Shown here: positions 16,399 to 25,222 of the stretch, in pieces
Layout of the letters: each line of letters opens with the position of its first letter
Numbering within the stretch: position 1 is the first letter of the stretch
Assembly: GCF_000022085.1 (NCBI RefSeq)
Contig: NC_011894.1
Span: forward strand, 1,390,501 to 1,454,500
DNA length: 64,000 nucleotides
Source: Methylobacterium nodulans ORS 2060
GTDB taxonomy: Bacteria; Pseudomonadota; Alphaproteobacteria; Rhizobiales; Beijerinckiaceae
Direction: 5' to 3'
Notes under the pieces: generated by a model
Told to the model about the DNA's origin: nothing
Seen by the model: the letters and a program-made list of their open reading frames with translations, nothing else
Databases searched by the model: none
Position numbers and translations under genes: made by a program

Positions 16399-17292
16399 GT
16401 GTCGCGCTATCCCGTCCGCTCCCTCCCGGCCGCCGCGGCCGCCCTCATCGCCGTCCTCGCGGTGCCCGGTGCGGCCGAGGCCGCTCCGAGCGCGGGGCTC
16501 GCGGTGAGCGTCGCCCCCGCCAAGCGGCGCTGCTTCGACGACCGGGTCGACGTCACCGGCGTGCTCGCCCCCCGCCAGGAGGTGCAGATCCGCCCCGAGC
16601 GGGAAGGTCTGCGGGTGCAGCAGGTTCTCGCCAGGCCCCTCGACGAGGTGCGCCAGAACCAGATCCTGGCGCAGCTCGTCCCCGACGACGGCTCGCCCAA
16701 CCCCACCCCGATCGCGATCCGCTCGCCCGTCGCGGGCGTGGTCGGCCGCAGCACCGCCACCGTCGGCGGGCCGGCCCCGACCCGCTCCGACCCGCTCTTC
16801 CTCATCATCGCCCAGGGCGAGGTCGAACTCGCCGCCGACGCCCCGATCGCGGCGCTCGGCAAGATCGCGCCCGGCCAGACCGTGACGGTCAAGCCCCTCG
16901 GCCTCGGGCCCCTGCCGGGCCGGGTGCGGATGGTCTCGCCGATGACGGATGCGGCAAGCCAGCTCGGGCAGGTGCGCATCCTCCTGAGCACGGTCGGAGA
17001 GGCCCGGCTCGGCATGTACGCCCGCGGAACGGTGTCCGTCGGCGAGAGCTGCGGCATCGCGGTGCCGTTCTCCTCCCTGGTGAGCGGGACCGACGGCACT
17101 ACGGTCTACGTCGCCACCAACAACCACATCGAGGCGCGGCCGGTCACGATCGGGCTCTTCTCGGAGGACGAGGTCGAGATCCGCACCGGCCTGTCGGTGA
17201 ACGACCTCGTGGTGGTGCGCGCCGCACCCTTCGTGCGCGAGGGCGACCTCGTGCGCCCGATCCTCGCCGGCGACGCCCGCGCCTCCGACTGA
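16399..17292 (+). CDS. orphan RND-type periplasmic adaptor (HlyD/MFP family)
   Basis: About 297 residues with a signal peptide (ending AAEA near residue 27) and an adaptor fold: lipoyl-like half-motifs (VTGVLAPRQEVQIRPE; RSPVAGVVG), a beta-barrel segment and a membrane-proximal domain ending RPVTIGLFSEDEVEIRTGLS. There is no long coiled-coil hairpin. Two cysteines, in RRCFDD and ESCGIAVP, are conserved in the paralogue at 29826. No permease gene is adjacent, unlike that paralogue. The GTG at 16399 is chosen (CCCGGAG 8 bases upstream); an ATG at 16229 would run through a decayed repeat. It probably links a pump elsewhere to an outer-membrane channel. Confidence 0.75.
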   Translation: MSRYPVRSLPAAAAALIAVLAVPGAAEAAPSAGLAVSVAPAKRRCFDDRVDVTGVLAPRQEVQIRPEREGLRVQQVLARPLDEVRQNQILAQLVPDDGSPNPTPIAIRSPVAGVVGRSTATVGGPAPTRSDPLFLIIAQGEVELAADAPIAALGKIAPGQTVTVKPLGLGPLPGRVRMVSPMTDAASQLGQVRILLSTVGEARLGMYARGTVSVGESCGIAVPFSSLVSGTDGTTVYVATNNHIEARPVTIGLFSEDEVEIRTGLSVNDLVVVRAAPFVREGDLVRPILAGDARASD

Positions 17293-17294
17293 TC

Positions 17295-17444
17295 CCAACG
17301 GCCCAGGCTGCTGACGCAGCAGGTGCTGGCGCATCGGGCCATTGCCCATCTCGAATTTTCGATGCCAAGCCAAAGGCTTTGTGGAGAGGCTTGGCGAAAA
17401 TTCGAGAGCCGAACCAACGGTCATTTCCAATGACCGTCGGTATG
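17295..17444 (+). repeat. repeat family A, copy 2
   Basis: Starts 2 bases after the adaptor stop with CCAACGGCCCAGGCTGCTGA. It contains TCGAATTTTCGATGCCAAGC and its partner GGCTTGGCGAAAATTCGAGA as an inner inverted repeat, and ends with ACCAACGGTCATT / AATGACCGTCGGT. The same order is seen at 57455 and, reversed, at 62592. The element folds into at least two stable hairpins. Confidence 0.85.
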
Positions 17445-17799
17445 ACCGCGCGGGACGCAGGGCGGCCGTCGGCGGAACGGATGCCGATCCGCAAGAGGGA
17501 CGGCCTCGAACCGAGATCCGACCCAGTTCCGATGCCGTCCGGGCGCTTCCTCCGGCGGGCCTCGCCGCGGAAGGACGCGCCGGCCTCAGCTTCCCGCAAG
17601 GCCTCGCCTCAAGAGGGGCGGGCCGCCGCAGCGTCAGCCGGAGGAGTTCCGGTTCGCTCCACTGGCCGAGGCCGGCCTCCCGGCGGCGGGCCGCCACTCA
17701 CGACTCGGGCGAATCTTCGCGGGTCGCGTAAGCGATTCCTTCGGGACTCGCCGTCTATCCGACGGACAGGCCATCGCCATTCCGTCAGGAGCACCTCCG
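17445..17799. other. gene-free stretch before the HD-GYP gene
   Basis: GC-rich sequence with no open frame that looks coding on either strand. Short imperfect inverted repeats occur (GGCCTCGCC / GGCGGGCC types), but nothing resembles a known RNA or mobile element. The last 40 bases hold the ribosome binding site CAGGAGCACC of the next gene. Confidence 0.4.
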
Positions 17800-18849
17800 A
17801 TGGAGGGGACCATCGTGCTCGTCACCGACCGGCCGGACCGCAGCGCGGCGCTCGCCGCGGCCCTGCGGACGGTCGGCCTGTGCGAGGTGGTGGGCCCCGA
17901 CGAGAGCTGGGCGAGCGGCGGCTTCCTGCTCGGCGTGGTCTCGGACCTCGCCCTGACGCATCCCGAGGCCGCCCGCTGCCTGCGCGGGCTGGGGCGGCGC
18001 TACAAGGGTCAGGCGCTGCCGGTCATCGGGCTCCTGCGGCGGGCGACCATCGAGGCTCTGCGCCACGCCAAGACGCTCGGCGCCACCGTGTGCCTGCCGG
18101 CCTACCTGCCCCCGGAGACGGTGGCGGCCGCCCTCACGATCCAGATCGAGAATTCCGCGCCGGCGGGCGAGAGGGCGGTGGTGCACGGCGTCGCCCGGGC
18201 CGGCGAGGCGCTCACCTCCCTGCTCGCCGAGGCGCGCTCCGGCAGCCGGATCCGCATGGAGACCGTGGAGGTGGGCCTAGCCCCGATCCTGACCGCCGTG
18301 CAGGAGGGGGGCCTCGCGCGCTGGCTCGACACGGTCTGGTCGCATGACGACGCCACCTACCGGCACTGCCTGCTGGTGGCCGGGCTCGCGGCGCAGTTCG
18401 CCCTGCACCTGCGCTTCCGGCGCGACGACCAGCAGCGTTTCGTCCGCGCCGCCCTGGTCCACGATGTCGGCAAGGCCCGAATCCCGCTGCCGATCCTCAA
18501 CAAGCCGGGCCGGCTCGATCCCGACGAGACCGCGGTGATGCGCACCCATGCGGCCCTCGGCTACGAGATCCTGAAGGCCGGGGGCGAGTGCGACGCCTTC
18601 ACCCTCGACGCGGTGCGCCACCACCATGAGATGCTCGACGGCTCGGGCTATCCCGACGGCCTGTCGGGCGAGGCCGTCAGCGACGCGGTCCGCCTCCTGA
18701 CCATCTGCGACATCTACGCGGCCCTCACCGAGCGCCGGGCCTACAGGACGCCGATGCGGATGGCCGATGCCATGACCGTCCTGAAGGGGATGGACGGGAA
18801 GCTCGAGGCCGGGCTGGTCCAGGCATTCGGCCGCGCCATCGCCGCCTGA
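17800..18849 (+). CDS. degenerate receiver plus HD-GYP phosphodiesterase
   Basis: Cytosolic 349-residue signalling protein. Residues 1-120 resemble a response-regulator receiver (start TIVLVTDRPDRSAALAAALR; possible acceptor Asp49 in VVSDLAL), but the usual Lys near the end is absent (GATVCLPAYL). Residues 175-349 are an HD-GYP domain with His221-Asp222 in VHDVGKARIP, HHHE at 274-277 and the GYP loop DGSGYPDGLSG at 280-290. HD-GYP enzymes hydrolyse cyclic di-GMP to pGpG/GMP, so motility or biofilm output is likely. CAGGAGCACC supports the ATG. No histidine kinase is adjacent. Confidence 0.88.
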   Translation: MEGTIVLVTDRPDRSAALAAALRTVGLCEVVGPDESWASGGFLLGVVSDLALTHPEAARCLRGLGRRYKGQALPVIGLLRRATIEALRHAKTLGATVCLPAYLPPETVAAALTIQIENSAPAGERAVVHGVARAGEALTSLLAEARSGSRIRMETVEVGLAPILTAVQEGGLARWLDTVWSHDDATYRHCLLVAGLAAQFALHLRFRRDDQQRFVRAALVHDVGKARIPLPILNKPGRLDPDETAVMRTHAALGYEILKAGGECDAFTLDAVRHHHEMLDGSGYPDGLSGEAVSDAVRLLTICDIYAALTERRAYRTPMRMADAMTVLKGMDGKLEAGLVQAFGRAIAA

Positions 18850-19402
18850 CCTTCCGCAGGGTCCGTCGTGCGCGCCGCCGCCGGCCAAGCCCGGCGCGCC
18901 GGGCGCGCGCTCGCCGGGCGAGCTGTCGGACAGCAACGGCTCGGCGGATCGTCGTGTCGCGAGCGCATCGATTACTCGCGCCGAGATCTCGGCCAATGGT
19001 GCGAGGCGGCCTGTCAAGACTCGGTTTACGCTGATCTGCGATTCGTCTTGTGACGGATTCTTTGCCGGGACGAAGCCTGTGGCTTTGCAGCAACGGACTT
19101 GTTCTGCGTTGCAGGTCCTGCGGCGCGACAATGGACGGCGCTGCAGCGTAGCAGTTATCGTACCCGCCAAGGGACCTGGTGATTTGGTCTCGTCGGGACT
19201 TGGTCCGCAGCGGACCGGTCGCGCGAGACAGTCGGGTGTCCCGGAGCGGTCGCTTCCGGGGGCGAGAGAGACGCGCGGCACGGCCCCGGGCGGGCAGGCG
19301 GCGCAGCGGGTGGCAGGGACGCGCGAGGGGTTGCGCAGTCGAGCGGGTGGGGCCTTAGCGCGGCCCGTCGCGAGACTCCCGGAGTTTGGGTGGGGGAGCG
19401 GG
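18850..19402. other. 553-base intergenic region upstream of the autotransporter
   Basis: No coding frame is supported. The first 60 bases are a GC-rich run with overlapping GGCGCGCC-type inverted repeats that could end transcription of the HD-GYP gene. A patch around 19015-19085 (GACTCGGTTTACGCTGATCT to the CTTTGCAGCAA region) is less GC-rich and is the likeliest promoter zone. No known RNA motif was recognised. Confidence 0.4.
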
Positions 19403-22400
19403 ATGGTGATGCTTGGGTGCGAATCGGGCCGTGCGCACGGCCTCGACCGGATGAGGCGCCTGCTGCTGCTGGGCGTGTCCTTCGCGGGGCTGCCGGTCCT
19501 GGCGACGTCGGCCCTGGCGCAGGCGGTGGTGCCGGGCTTCGACGCCAACCAGCTCGCCCGCAACGACGACGGCTCGACCGGTGCGGTGTCGCTGCCCTTC
19601 GCGGCCAACTTCTTCGGCGCGACCTATTCCGAACTGTACGTCAACAACAACGGGAACGTCACGTTCGGAAGCCCGCTCAGCCAGTTCACGCCGACGGGGC
19701 TGGGGGCGGGCTATCGCGGCGCCCCGATCATCGCCCCCTTCTTCTCGGACGTCGATACGCGCAACCCGGCGAGCGGCGTCACCTCCTACGGCACCGGCAC
19801 CTATGCGGGGCGGGCCGCCTTCGGCGTGACCTGGCCGGGGGTGGGCTACTTCGACTCCCATGCCGACAAGACGAACACCTTCCAGCTCATCATGGCGAGC
19901 CGGCCGGATACGGGCAGCGGCAACTTCGACATCTACTTCAACTACGCGCGCATCCAGTTCGAGACCGGCGACGCCAGCGGCGGCACGAACGGGCTCGGCG
20001 GCACCTCGGCCGCGGCGGGCTACTCGGCCGGGACGGGCGCCAGCGGCACCTACTACGAGATCCCCGGCTCGCTGGTGAACGGCGCCTTCCTGGACGGCGG
20101 GCCGAACGCCCTCGCGACGAGTTCGAACAATGGCGTGCCCGGGCAGTTCCTGTTCCCGGTCCGCAACGGCGTCGTGCTCTTCGCCAATGTCTGCCAGGCG
20201 GGCGACAACGCCTCGACCACGACGACGGCCAATTGCGGCCCGAACCGGTCCTACACGGGCGGCATCTTCTACACGCCGCTCAACAATTTCACTCTGAACG
20301 TTCTCGATAACACCACCATCACGGGCGGTTCGGGCAGCGCCGTCCTGGTGATGCCGACCACGCTCTCCGAGGGCGGCAATCCCGCCGGCAGCGTGACGGT
20401 CAACGTCAACGCGAGCGCGACCATCAACGCGCCCGGCGGCGCCGGCATCGAGATCGACAGCCACGCCGGCTCGGGAGCCGGCATCGTCAAGAGCGCGGGC
20501 ACGATCACCGCCGCCACGGTCGGCATCCTGGGCGACACCAACACGGGCGCCGTCACGCTGGGCAATGCCGGGACGATCACGGCGCCGATCGGCATCTCGG
20601 GCGCCTCCCGGACGCTGACCAGCCTGTCCAACACCGGCACGATCACCGCGTCCTACGCGGGCCTCGTCGGCGGCGCCTTCAGCGGCACCGTCGCCATCGA
20701 CAACAGCGGCACGATCGGGTTCGGCCGGTTCGGCATCCTGGGCGGCAACGTGAGCGGTCCGCTCACCCTGACCAATACGGGCGCGCTCACCCAGACCGGC
20801 ACGCCCTCGGCCGCGCCGGCCACCGGCCTGCCCGCCAGCATCGCCGCGAGCGTGCCGGGCTCGGGCAGCTACGGCATCTTCGCCCGGGGCGGCGCGGCGA
20901 TCAGCATCCTCAACGGTCCCTCCGGCACGATCACGGCCGAGACCGGCATCGACGCTGCGGTCCTGACCAGCGCGCCGGGATTGCCCGCCGCGGCTTCCCT
21001 CGGTTCCCTCAACATCACCAATCTCGGCACGATCACCGCCACGGGCGCGGCCATCACGACCGCGAGCAGCGCCGTCGCCTCGCAGGTGACGAATGCCGGC
21101 ACGCTCACCGGCTCCATCGCCCTGTCCAATGGGTCGAGCTTCACCAATACCGAGACCGGCCGCGTCAACATCACCGGCCCCAGCAGCTTCGGCGGCGGCA
21201 CGCTCAGCAACGCGGGCGGCATCTCCCTGGCCTCGACCAGCCTGACCGGCCTGTCGAGCTTCACCAACCAGAGCGGCGGCCTGCTGATCGCCACCGGCGA
21301 CAGCAGCATCGGCAGCCAGACCCAGCCGGCGAGCGTGATCAATGCCGGCACGATCAGCCTCGTGAACGGGCACGCCGGCGACACGCTCACCATCAACGGC
21401 AACTACACCGGCCGCAACGGCCTGCTTGCGGTGGAGTTCGCCACCCAGACCAGCGCCAGCGACCGGCTCGTCATCAACGGGAACGCCTCCGGCTCGACGG
21501 GCGTCGTCGTCACCAACCTGACCCAGGCCGTCCCCTTCACCACCGGGGCGCCCTTCGTCACCGTGACCGGGACGGCGGCCGCCAATGCCTTCACGCTGGC
21601 GGGCGCGCAGAACTTCGGCACCCTCGAGGCGGTGCTGGTGTCCTCCGCGAACACGGCCGGCGGCACCTCGATCGGCATCGGCGCCGTGCCGACCGCAATC
21701 GGCCTCTCGGCCCCGACCGCCGTCATCGCCGCCCGGACCATCGCCTTCCAGGGCGGCACTGCCGTGCTCGACCGCGTCACTCAGCTGCGTGACGAGAAGC
21801 GGCAAGTCGACAGCGGCCAGCCCTCTATGCCGCAGGCCCTCCAGTACAACGGTCTCTCCCAATACTCGGCGCTCGTCACCAAGGACCCGATCGCTCCCAA
21901 GCTCGCCGAGCCGGCGCCCCAGACCACGACCCGGCCCGCCGTCTGGGCGCGCGCCTATGGCGACTTCGAGAGCCGCTCGGGCTTCAGCAGCTTCTCCTTC
22001 GCCGGGCAGAACTTCGTCCGCGATCTCGGCTACAGCCAGACCTCGGGCGGGTTCCTCGCCGGCTCGGACGTGGTCATCAGCGGGCTCACCAAGCCCGATG
22101 ACGGCCTGATCCTGGGCGTGATGGGCGGCTACACGCTGGCCGGCGTCGACCTCAACCGCAATGCGGGCCGGCAGGACTACGAGGGCGGCACGGTCGGCGT
22201 CTACGGCACCTATCTCAACGGGCCCTGGTTCTGGGATGCGCAGTTCAAGGTCGACCTGCTCGGCCTCGACATCACCGCGCCCGGCCTGCGCCAGCGCACC
22301 GGCCTGCAGAACTATTACGTCTCCACGAATGTCGGCTACCGCATCCCGCTCGAGCACAACATCTATGTCGAGCCGACGGCGGGCCTCGAATACGTCTCGA

Positions 22401-22777
22401 CGGTGTTCGACCGGACGCCGGCGCTGGGGGCGAACCTCGTGCCGCTGCGCGACGGCGACGCGCTGCGCGGCCGGATCGGCGCCAGGGTCGGCACCGAGTT
22501 CGTGCAGGACGACATCCGCATCGAGCCGAGCATCACGGGCTACGTCTACAGCGTGCTGACCGAGTCCGGCACGCTGGGAGCCTTCACCGGGGGGATCACG
22601 AGCGTGACCGGCCTGCGCGAGGAGGGCAAGGTGCGCGGCGAGGTCCAGGCGTCGATCAACTTCTTCAACCTGAAGACCGGCCTGTCGGGCTTCATCCGGG
22701 GCGACTACCGGGTGGGCGGGGATCTGGTGGCCGGCGGCGGCCGCGCCGGCATCCGCTACCAGTTCTCGACCTTCTGA
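19403..22777 (+). CDS. autotransporter with N-terminal nidogen-like (NIDO) domain
   Basis: Type Va secreted or surface protein of about 1124 aa. A signal peptide (core RRLLLLGVSFAGLPVLATSA, cleaved near residue 39) is followed by a NIDO-like domain (about 55-215: LYVNNNGNVTFG, APIIAPFFSDVDTR, FQLIMASRPDTGSG, FDIYFNYARIQFETGD). A passenger (about 280-790) is built from repeated GTITA / NAGTI beta-helix rungs, and the last 270 residues form an autotransporter barrel starting near AVWARAYGDFESR. The final residue is Phe (FSTF), the BAM signature. The ATG at 19403 has GGGGGAGCGG upstream; the ATG at 19451 is an alternative. A strong terminator follows. A likely role is adhesion or cell-cell contact. 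Confidence 0.85.
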   Translation: MVMLGCESGRAHGLDRMRRLLLLGVSFAGLPVLATSALAQAVVPGFDANQLARNDDGSTGAVSLPFAANFFGATYSELYVNNNGNVTFGSPLSQFTPTGLGAGYRGAPIIAPFFSDVDTRNPASGVTSYGTGTYAGRAAFGVTWPGVGYFDSHADKTNTFQLIMASRPDTGSGNFDIYFNYARIQFETGDASGGTNGLGGTSAAAGYSAGTGASGTYYEIPGSLVNGAFLDGGPNALATSSNNGVPGQFLFPVRNGVVLFANVCQAGDNASTTTTANCGPNRSYTGGIFYTPLNNFTLNVLDNTTITGGSGSAVLVMPTTLSEGGNPAGSVTVNVNASATINAPGGAGIEIDSHAGSGAGIVKSAGTITAATVGILGDTNTGAVTLGNAGTITAPIGISGASRTLTSLSNTGTITASYAGLVGGAFSGTVAIDNSGTIGFGRFGILGGNVSGPLTLTNTGALTQTGTPSAAPATGLPASIAASVPGSGSYGIFARGGAAISILNGPSGTITAETGIDAAVLTSAPGLPAAASLGSLNITNLGTITATGAAITTASSAVASQVTNAGTLTGSIALSNGSSFTNTETGRVNITGPSSFGGGTLSNAGGISLASTSLTGLSSFTNQSGGLLIATGDSSIGSQTQPASVINAGTISLVNGHAGDTLTINGNYTGRNGLLAVEFATQTSASDRLVINGNASGSTGVVVTNLTQAVPFTTGAPFVTVTGTAAANAFTLAGAQNFGTLEAVLVSSANTAGGTSIGIGAVPTAIGLSAPTAVIAARTIAFQGGTAVLDRVTQLRDEKRQVDSGQPSMPQALQYNGLSQYSALVTKDPIAPKLAEPAPQTTTRPAVWARAYGDFESRSGFSSFSFAGQNFVRDLGYSQTSGGFLAGSDVVISGLTKPDDGLILGVMGGYTLAGVDLNRNAGRQDYEGGTVGVYGTYLNGPWFWDAQFKVDLLGLDITAPGLRQRTGLQNYYVSTNVGYRIPLEHNIYVEPTAGLEYVSTVFDRTPALGANLVPLRDGDALRGRIGARVGTEFVQDDIRIEPSITGYVYSVLTESGTLGAFTGGITSVTGLREEGKVRGEVQASINFFNLKTGLSGFIRGDYRVGGDLVAGGGRAGIRYQFSTF

Positions 22778-22803
22778 CGCCCGGCGCGACGCGCTGCACG
22801 ACC

Positions 22804-22832
22804 AAGGCCCGGCCCTGTGCCGGGCCTTTTTT
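22804..22832 (+). terminator. rho-independent terminator of the autotransporter gene
   Basis: Perfect 10-bp stem AAGGCCCGGC / GCCGGGCCTT (22804-22813 with 22819-22828), a 5-base loop CCTGT, and a run of six T (22827-22832). It ends 55 bases after the stop codon. Confidence 0.95.
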
Positions 22833-22861
22833 CTTGCTTTCTTGCTTTCTTGCTTTCTTGG
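22830..22861 (+). repeat. tandem octamer repeat, four units
   Basis: Three identical units of TTTCTTGC followed by a fourth ending TTTCTTGG begin inside the U-run of the terminator. This is a simple-sequence tract prone to slippage. The remaining bases to 23116 show only a promoter-like stretch and the CGGAGATCC ribosome binding site of the next gene. Confidence 0.85.
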
Positions 22862-23116
22862 GCCGCGCCTCGCGAAGCGGGTTCGGCCTGGGCGAGGCGC
22901 CGGCGCCGCCGCATCCGAAGTCCCGACGGGGTCCGCCGAACCCGATCAGACGAGCCGCTGTTCAGCCCCTGCTCAGGTGTGCAGGCGCACAGTCCTAGCC
23001 TGGCCGTTCGCCTACGAGCGCGAAGACCGGACCTTGCATCGGCGGGTTCGAGCGTCCATCTATTAGCGGGATACTTGGTCGTCCTCGCCGTACCCAGCCT
23101 CGAACGGAGATCCTTG

Positions 23117-23386
23117 ATGACCGTGCGTGTTGCCACGATCCTGTCCGCCCTCGCCTTGGCGGCTCCGCTCGCTGCAGCCGCACCGGCGCAGGCCTCTCCC
23201 TGCCGCGGCCTCTCGCCCGAGGGATGCGCCCGGGTGAGCCTGCTGCGCGAGACGCGCCGGACGCAGCTCGCCTTCGCGGACGAGGTCTATGCCCCTTACG
23301 CGTGGCGCCGCTGGGTCCCGGCCGAGGCGCGTCCCTTCACCCGCTTCGACATCGAGGGCATCCGCCTGATGACCCGGATGCCCTGA
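23117..23386 (+). CDS. small exported protein sharing its C-terminal tail with the caspase
   Basis: 89-residue protein with a signal peptide (about residues 1-27, cleavage after AQAS). The mature part has two cysteines (SPCRGL; EGCARV), an amphipathic helix with RETRRTQLAF, aromatic clusters and the tail FTRFDIEGIRLMTRMP. The last residues RLM-T-RMP match RLM-S-RMP at the end of the caspase at 11857. The ATG at 23117 is preceded by CGGAGATCC; a longer frame upstream starts in the terminator and is rejected. It ends 6 bases before the convergent kinase stop. No known family. Confidence 0.7.
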   Translation: MTVRVATILSALALAAPLAAAAPAQASPCRGLSPEGCARVSLLRETRRTQLAFADEVYAPYAWRRWVPAEARPFTRFDIEGIRLMTRMP

Positions 23387-23392
23387 TCCGGG

Positions 23393-25222
23393 TCAGGCCC
23401 CGAGCTTGAAATACGCCACCGCGATCCCCGCCGGACGGGGGTCGCGGTCGAGTTCGTCGCCGATCTGCCGGAAGAGCTGCTCGGCCCGGGCGTTGATCCC
23501 GGAGCGCAGGCTCGTCAGCGGCTTCTGGCTCGTCACCACCAGCACGAGCTGCGGCCGCGGCGAGCCGCTGCCGTCCACCCGCATCGAGAACCGCACCGCC
23601 TCGCCCGTGCGCTTGGCGTAGCGGCCGAGATTGGTCACGCGCCCGTCGTCCGAGACGAGGAGCAGGTCGATGCTGCGGTCGCCGCGCGTCTCCACCGTGC
23701 CCACCAGATCCTGCCCGCTATGCAGCAGGTCCGCGGTGATCGTGATGCTCGCCGCGCGCGCGTCGCGTTGCGGATAATGGCGCGCCAGGAAGGCGACGAC
23801 CGGACATTGCGCCTCGCTCACCTGACGCAGGCTGATCTGCGGCTCGACGCCCAGCGTGTTCTGGAACGCCTTGTCGAAATCGAGGAAGGGCTGCGTCGTG
23901 CGCCCGAAGGCATCGACCATCACGTCGGGCGGCTGGGTCGAGACCGGCGTGATGAAGAAGCAGTCGCCACCGTCGTATTTGCGGATGAAGCTCTCGACCT
24001 CCTCGGCCGTCGGCATGCTCGCCGGAGCAGGGGAGGGCGGCTCGCGCCGCGGCTCCCGCGGGCGGGCCGGGGACAGATCGGGATCCTCGCCCGGATCGGG
24101 CAGGGCGATGATCGGGGGCGGTTTCGGATTGGCTCCCGGCGCGGCGGGCTTCTGGGTCTCGCTGCGGGGCGGCTCGGGCCGCGGCAGGGGGGCGCTCGGC
24201 GTCACCACCGGCTCGGCCGGGCCGACCACCTGCGGCGTCGGCGTCGGCAGCGGAGCCTCGCCGTGGCGGGCCGGAAGGGCCAGATAGGCGAGGGCCGCGA
24301 GCGCCACGGTGGCGGCGACGCCCCCGCCCGCAGCCGCAAGCACCGCGGCGGGGAACCGGCGCACGGCTGGCTCCACAGCGGCGAGCGCCGCCACCGCCGC
24401 CATGTCAGCGGGCCGGTCCTTCGGGTTCGGCTGCAGCATCGCCTGCAGCACCGTCCGGATCGGCTCCTCCACGCCCGCGAGGTCGGGGACGCGCCGGCGC
24501 TTCTCCACCACGTCGACATGGTTGCTGCCCATGTCGAGCGGGCTGCCGCGGGCCGCATGGGCCATCAGCAGGCCCAGGCTGTAGATGTCGGATTGCGGCG
24601 TGACCTCGCCCCCGTAGAGGCCGAGCTGCTCGGGCGAGACATAGGCGTACTTGCCCGCGAAGCCCGCGCCGATGACGGTGCCGTCGGCGTTCGGCGCCCG
24701 CGCGATGCCGAAATCGATGAGCTTGGCCCGCGCGACGTTGCCCCCCGGCAGGATGACGTTGTCGGGCGAGACGTCCCGGTGGATGATCCCGAGCTCGTGC
24801 GCGGCCTGCAGCCCGGCGGCGAGGCGGCGCAGCAGCAGCCGCAGGGTCGGCCCGTCGAGGGGGCCCTCCTTCAGCCGGTCGGAGAGCGAGACGCCGTCCA
24901 CGAACTCCATGGCGAGATAGGGGAGTTCGAGCTTCGGATCGATCGAGAACACGAAGTAGCGGACGATCGCCTCGTGGTAGAGGTTGTGCAGGGCCGAGGC
25001 CTCGCGCCGGAAGAGGGCGAGCGCCGAGGCGTTGCGGGCCAGCTCCGGCTTGATGACCTTGATCGCCACCGCGTCGCCGGTCGCCAGCGCCTCGCCCCGG
25101 TAGACCTCGCCCATGCCGCCGGCCGCGATCAGGCTGCGAATCACGTAGATGTCGTTGAGGCGGGTGCCGGGCGCGATGAAGCACCGGGACGGGGGCGGGA
25201 GGAAAACCGTCTCCTCGCTCAT
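23393..25222 (-). CDS. membrane Ser/Thr protein kinase with periplasmic sensor domain
   Basis: 609-residue Hanks-type kinase. The glycine loop is AAGGMGEVY (33-41), the ATP lysine is Lys55 (VAIK), the catalytic loop is HRDVSPDN (148-155, Asp150), DFG is at 170-172, and the activation segment ends YVSPEQ. One membrane helix (about 293-317) is followed by a Pro-rich linker and a periplasmic domain (about 440-609) opening IRKYDGGDCFFITPV, with a second cysteine in SEAQCPVVAFL. The start overlaps the stop of the PP2C gene (ATGA), giving a phosphatase-kinase operon. Kinases of this build occur with type VI secretion, but no such genes are present here. The sensed signal and substrates are unknown. 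Confidence 0.92.
   Translation of the reverse strand: MSEETVFLPPPSRCFIAPGTRLNDIYVIRSLIAAGGMGEVYRGEALATGDAVAIKVIKPELARNASALALFRREASALHNLYHEAIVRYFVFSIDPKLELPYLAMEFVDGVSLSDRLKEGPLDGPTLRLLLRRLAAGLQAAHELGIIHRDVSPDNVILPGGNVARAKLIDFGIARAPNADGTVIGAGFAGKYAYVSPEQLGLYGGEVTPQSDIYSLGLLMAHAARGSPLDMGSNHVDVVEKRRRVPDLAGVEEPIRTVLQAMLQPNPKDRPADMAAVAALAAVEPAVRRFPAAVLAAAGGGVAATVALAALAYLALPARHGEAPLPTPTPQVVGPAEPVVTPSAPLPRPEPPRSETQKPAAPGANPKPPPIIALPDPGEDPDLSPARPREPRREPPSPAPASMPTAEEVESFIRKYDGGDCFFITPVSTQPPDVMVDAFGRTTQPFLDFDKAFQNTLGVEPQISLRQVSEAQCPVVAFLARHYPQRDARAASITITADLLHSGQDLVGTVETRGDRSIDLLLVSDDGRVTNLGRYAKRTGEAVRFSMRVDGSGSPRPQLVLVVTSQKPLTSLRSGINARAEQLFRQIGDELDRDPRPAGIAVAYFKLGA

Noticed and set aside
19355..22357. 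1000-codon frame antisense to the autotransporter
   Set aside because: Typical GC-rich shadow (Asp/Arg/Gly/Ala), no signal or domain; the sense strand has signal peptide, repeats and a barrel.
22830..22861. CRISPR-like short repeats
   Set aside because: Contiguous octamers with no spacers: a simple tandem repeat.
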